NCBI GenBank assembly: GCA_964374115.1
Contig: CAYJXK010000004.1
Location: forward strand, 1 to 49,162
DNA: 49,162 bases
Reading direction: 5' to 3'
From: CAYJXK01 sp964374115
GTDB lineage: Bacteria; Patescibacteriota; Patescibacteriia; Magasanikbacterales; UBA922
Part shown: piece by piece, positions 47,000 through 49,162 of the stretch
Layout of the letters: each line of letters starts with the position of its first letter
Numbering within the stretch: the first letter of the stretch is position 1
Program-made: the position numbers and the translations under genes
Notes under the pieces: model-generated
What the model saw: the letters and a program-made list of their open reading frames with translations, nothing else
Told to the model about the DNA's origin: nothing
Database searches by the model: none

Positions 47000-47749
47000 A
47001 TGAAATATTTTTTCGCGAACTGGAAAATGTATCTTAATCTGAATGCATCACGCGCACTGATCCATGATGTGGTCGAAGAGCCGTATGATGCAGAGGGGAT
47101 CGAGGTAGCTCTGTTTCCGACTGCGCTTGCATTTCATGAACTTGAGAACATGTGTGCAAATACATCGCTTCGTCTCGGCGCGCAGAATGTGTCATGGGTG
47201 CCGAAAGGCGCATATACGGGAGCGATTTCAGCGCTTCTATATAAAGAAGCAGGCGCGACCTATGCGCTTGTCGGCCATTCAGAGCGGCGGTATATTTTTG
47301 GAGAATCAGATTCTGATATTCGAAAAAAACTCGAAGCGTGTCTCGACGTTGGTCTTATTCCGGTGTTGTGTATCGGAGAAACCAAAGAAGATGTGGCAGA
47401 GGGCAAACGTCAGTATCGGCTGAAAAAACAACTGTTCACTGCCTTTGATGGACTCGATCTCGGGAATCAGCGATTGTGTATCGCCTACGAACCGGTATGG
47501 GCCATCGGTACTGGCAATCCGTGTCAGCCCTCTGACGTCGAGGATGTCCACGAATGGATCCGAGGAGAAATAACGCAGTATTCTTCTCTGTCTTTCCCCA
47601 TCCTCTATGGTGGAAGTGTGGACCCCGAGAATGTTGGGACATATACCACGCTCGAGAGTGTGGATGGTGTGCTCGTCGGCAGCGCATCGACAAAAATTGG
47701 TTCATTCCAAGCCATTTTGTCTGCGATTGATCGGTCGCAGAAAAAATAA
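47000..47749 (+). CDS. tpiA: Triosephosphate isomerase
   Basis: Interconverts dihydroxyacetone phosphate and glyceraldehyde 3-phosphate in glycolysis. The catalytic set is intact: Asn7 and Lys9 in FANWKMYLN, His93 in VGHSERR, Glu164 in AYEPVWAIGTG, with the phosphate-gripping loop after it and YGGSVDPENV near the end. 249 residues, normal. The frame opens earlier at 46916 inside repeat R1 copy D; the ATG at 47000 gives the family start. It precedes a TPR gene by 15 bases. Confidence 0.96.
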   Translation: MKYFFANWKMYLNLNASRALIHDVVEEPYDAEGIEVALFPTALAFHELENMCANTSLRLGAQNVSWVPKGAYTGAISALLYKEAGATYALVGHSERRYIFGESDSDIRKKLEACLDVGLIPVLCIGETKEDVAEGKRQYRLKKQLFTAFDGLDLGNQRLCIAYEPVWAIGTGNPCQPSDVEDVHEWIRGEITQYSSLSFPILYGGSVDPENVGTYTTLESVDGVLVGSASTKIGSFQAILSAIDRSQKK

Positions 47750-47764
47750 AACAAAGGATTCTCT

Positions 47765-48667
47765 ATGCTTCGTCTTATTCCATTTCTTCTCATGCTTGGC
47801 TCCTTCGGAGTGATTCTTGTTATTCTGGTGAAGCGATATCCACAACTCACGCTTTTGAATGTGGAGGAAATCCAAAAAGTGAAACAAGAAAAAAAGAAAA
47901 AAGAATTTTGGGTGAAACGAGCTGAGGAAAAAGCGCGAGAGACGCAAAAGAAAATGCAGAGCGCGTTTTCCCCGATTTGGGAGCGCATCAAACAATACCA
48001 ACTGGTATTTCGTAAATATGTGGGAAAAGTAGAACGCATTCTTCTGTTGCATGTGCAAAAGAGACGGGAACAAGCGCCTAAAGTGATCAAAGAACGGCAA
48101 AAAGAAGAAGTGCGCCAATGGGTAAAAGATGGGACATTTGCGCTTGAGCAAAACGATCTCGAGCTTGCAGAGGCCAAGTTTATTGCCGCGATTCGCTTAG
48201 ATCCACGGAATGTGGATGCGTATCGGGGGCTCGGGGATGTGTATGCGCGCCTTGGCCAATATGCAGAAGCGGCAGAAACGTATCAGTTCCTTCTCAAAAT
48301 TTCTCCTCGCGATGATCAGGTGTATGTGCGACTTGCCGAGCTTGCAGAACAGCAAGGCAACATCGAAGATGCTATCCAATATTACCAACAGGCGGTGCTT
48401 ATGAATGATAGCCTGTCAAGTCGTTTTGCGAAGCTTGCGGAATTGCTCAAGGAGGTAGGGGAGTATGAAACAGCGCTTGCCGCCTCTCGCGAGGCAGTGG
48501 ATCTCGAGCCGCAAAACCCGAAATATCTTGACAATTTGATAGAGGTAAGTATACTTGCGGGGCACAAAAATATCGCAGAGGAAGCGCTCCAACAATTCCG
48601 CATGGTGAATCCGGAGAATCAAAAGATCGATATTTTCCGAGATAGGATGAATGGAATGCCATCTTAG
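47765..48667 (+). CDS. Membrane-anchored TPR protein
   Basis: A 300-residue protein with an N-terminal membrane helix (about 3-20), a long charged helix region (about 35-120, rich in KKEFWVKRAEEKARETQKK-type sequence) and then at least four tetratricopeptide repeats from about 120 to the end: AEAKFIAAIRLDPRNVDAYR, YAEAAETYQFLLKISPRD, EDAIQYYQQAVLMN and ETALAASREAVDLEPQNPKY. TPR arrays mediate protein-protein contact; the orientation of the anchor would put the repeats in the cytosol or the periplasm-like space, which I cannot decide. No partner is visible. Transcription with tpiA is likely. Confidence 0.85.
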   Translation: MLRLIPFLLMLGSFGVILVILVKRYPQLTLLNVEEIQKVKQEKKKKEFWVKRAEEKARETQKKMQSAFSPIWERIKQYQLVFRKYVGKVERILLLHVQKRREQAPKVIKERQKEEVRQWVKDGTFALEQNDLELAEAKFIAAIRLDPRNVDAYRGLGDVYARLGQYAEAAETYQFLLKISPRDDQVYVRLAELAEQQGNIEDAIQYYQQAVLMNDSLSSRFAKLAELLKEVGEYETALAASREAVDLEPQNPKYLDNLIEVSILAGHKNIAEEALQQFRMVNPENQKIDIFRDRMNGMPS

Positions 48668-48691
48668 CGCCTGTCCCACCAGTCTCTTTCA

Positions 48692-48802
48692 TCGCGAAAA
48701 TCATACATTTTGAGCGAAAATTGTGCGGAGCGAGGAGTAATACTGAATAGTATTGCGACGAGCGATACACAGTTTGTAGCCGACAGGTATGATTTGCACG
48801 AG
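48692..48802. repeat. Hairpin element H, copy Y
   Basis: A long hairpin: AAATCATAC (48698-48706) pairs with GTATGATTT (48787-48795), and inside it AATACT-GAAT-AGTATT forms a central stem with TGTG/CACA and GCG/CGC-type pairs on either side. Words GCGAAA, GCCGACA and TTGCA at matching positions link it to copy X at 21028. It lies between the TPR gene and tRNA-Thr and has no reading frame. Confidence 0.45.
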
Positions 48803-48846
48803 AATGTGGACTTGTGAGACGAACTCATTTCCGACGTAACGTCAAT

Positions 48847-48919
48847 GCCACCTTAGCTCAGTTGGTAGAGCAACACTTTTGTAAAGTGAAGGTCGTCGGT
48901 TCAAATCCGACAGGTGGCT
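48847..48919 (+). tRNA. tRNA-Thr(TGT)
   Basis: A 73-base cloverleaf with acceptor GCCACCT/AGGTGGC, D arm GCTCAGTTGGTAGAGC, a loop TTTGTAA (anticodon TGT) and a T arm GTCGGTTCAAATCCGAC. Discriminator T; CCA not encoded. A second threonine tRNA (CGT) is at 23671. Confidence 0.95.
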
Positions 48920-48949
48920 CGATGTCACGATACACGAGACACGTATCAC

Positions 48950-48993
48950 GAGAAAAAAAGAGAGGTGAACGTCGATGGCAAACATGTAAGTTC
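48950..48993 (+). repeat. Repeat L, terminal fragment
   Basis: GAGAAAAAAAGAGAGGTGAA followed by CGTCGATGGCAAACATGTAA matches the left end of repeat L (16326 copy) in reverse complement. The rest of the element is missing. It lies between the two tRNA genes at the end of the window. Confidence 0.7.
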
Positions 48994-49019
48994 TAATTGT
49001 GTATCGTCATACAATGAAT

Positions 49020-49106
49020 GGGTCGGTTCCAGAGCGGTCAAATGGGACAGACTGTAAATCTGTTGGCCTTGCGCCTTCGCAGGTTCGAATCCTGCCCGGC
49101 CCACCA
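49020..49106 (+). tRNA. tRNA-Tyr(GTA), CCA encoded
   Basis: A class II cloverleaf with acceptor GGGTCGG/CCGGCCC (one G-T pair), a loop CTGTAAA (anticodon GTA), a long variable arm (TTGGCCTTGCGCCTTC) and a T arm CAGGTTCGAATCCTG. Discriminator A is followed by an encoded CCA. The 56 bases after it hold no gene, only a small GGCGC/GCGCC hairpin at the window edge. Confidence 0.95.
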
Positions 49107-49162
49107 GAATCTGACTTTCAGAAAATTGACCGACTTTTTCGTTGGCGGCGCAAAGCGCCGTC

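Noticed and set aside
48652..48676. ATGCCATCTTA at the TPR gene end, identical to 11 bases of palindrome P copy 1
   Set aside because: No paired arm or core follows, so I treat it as coincidence.
1..49162. CRISPR arrays or cas genes
   Set aside because: No regularly spaced direct repeats and no Cas-like protein; the repeats found are dispersed palindromes.

Overview
The window reads like a piece of a Patescibacteria (CPR) chromosome with the standard bacterial code: TAA, TAG and TGA all end intact genes. The pointers are family level: a DUF4012 protein, a DUF5674 protein, a tandem CxxC zinc-ribbon protein, a bacterial translin, a small type IV pilus set, a single-chain glycyl-tRNA synthetase, and few Shine-Dalgarno sequences. 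This placement is inferred from gene content, without any marker phylogeny. Most of the window is ordinary housekeeping; the unusual part is the intergenic DNA.

Layout. 1-4700: cysS (minus), then pilM, a lone receiver, a prepilin-like protein and the prepilin peptidase. 4695-6719: ligA. 6720-7110: a gene-free stretch with two strongly folded blocks, possibly small RNAs on the minus strand. 7111-11435: gatC-gatA, an unknown helical protein, a double-domain LOG protein and lgt. 11462-14694: tRNA-Ser, a small unknown gene, an M24 peptidase, a membrane metalloprotease and rpmA. 14808-17596: a membrane protein, an FtsW/RodA protein and murG. 17637-20951: tRNA-Lys, a P-type cation ATPase and translin. 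20952-22047: two small minus-strand genes with strong expression signals and several hairpins. 22048-23746: an FtsB/DivIC-like protein, a PpiC chaperone, tRNA-Gly and tRNA-Thr. 24131-25977: superoxide dismutase, peroxiredoxin and a broken DsbA-like gene. 26280-32125: a TraG/VirD4-like ATPase, then an operon of NAD(P)HX dehydratase and a dikinase-like phosphotransferase split over two genes around two small proteins. 32238-36105: zinc ribbon, acylphosphatase, a membrane glycosyltransferase and DUF4012. 36210-39588: mreB, ribBA, ribD. 39770-48667: a glycosyltransferase, holB, a BNR-type lipoprotein, frr, a coiled-coil protein, glyS, an M16 peptidase, tpiA and a TPR protein. The window ends with tRNA-Thr and tRNA-Tyr.

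The genes form recognisable functional sets: translation (cysS, glyS, gatCA, rpmA, frr, five tRNA specificities), envelope growth and division (FtsW/RodA, MurG, MreB, FtsB-like, Lgt, glycosyltransferases), pilus biogenesis, and oxidative defence (SOD plus peroxiredoxin).

The most notable signal is a set of palindromic intergenic repeats. Family R1 (about 160-210 bp, four copies) has imperfect terminal inverted repeats. Family P (two copies of about 200 bp) has a shared terminator-like core, and its outer arm encodes the last codons of the neighbouring gene. Family L has one full copy of about 190 bp, one collapsed copy and three fragments, and its ends lie 6-21 bases from start codons. A looser pair (H) shares short words. 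Several repeat edges lie next to promoter-like TATACT/TATAAG hexamers only 6-10 bases from an ATG, suggesting that repeats supply or border leaderless promoters.
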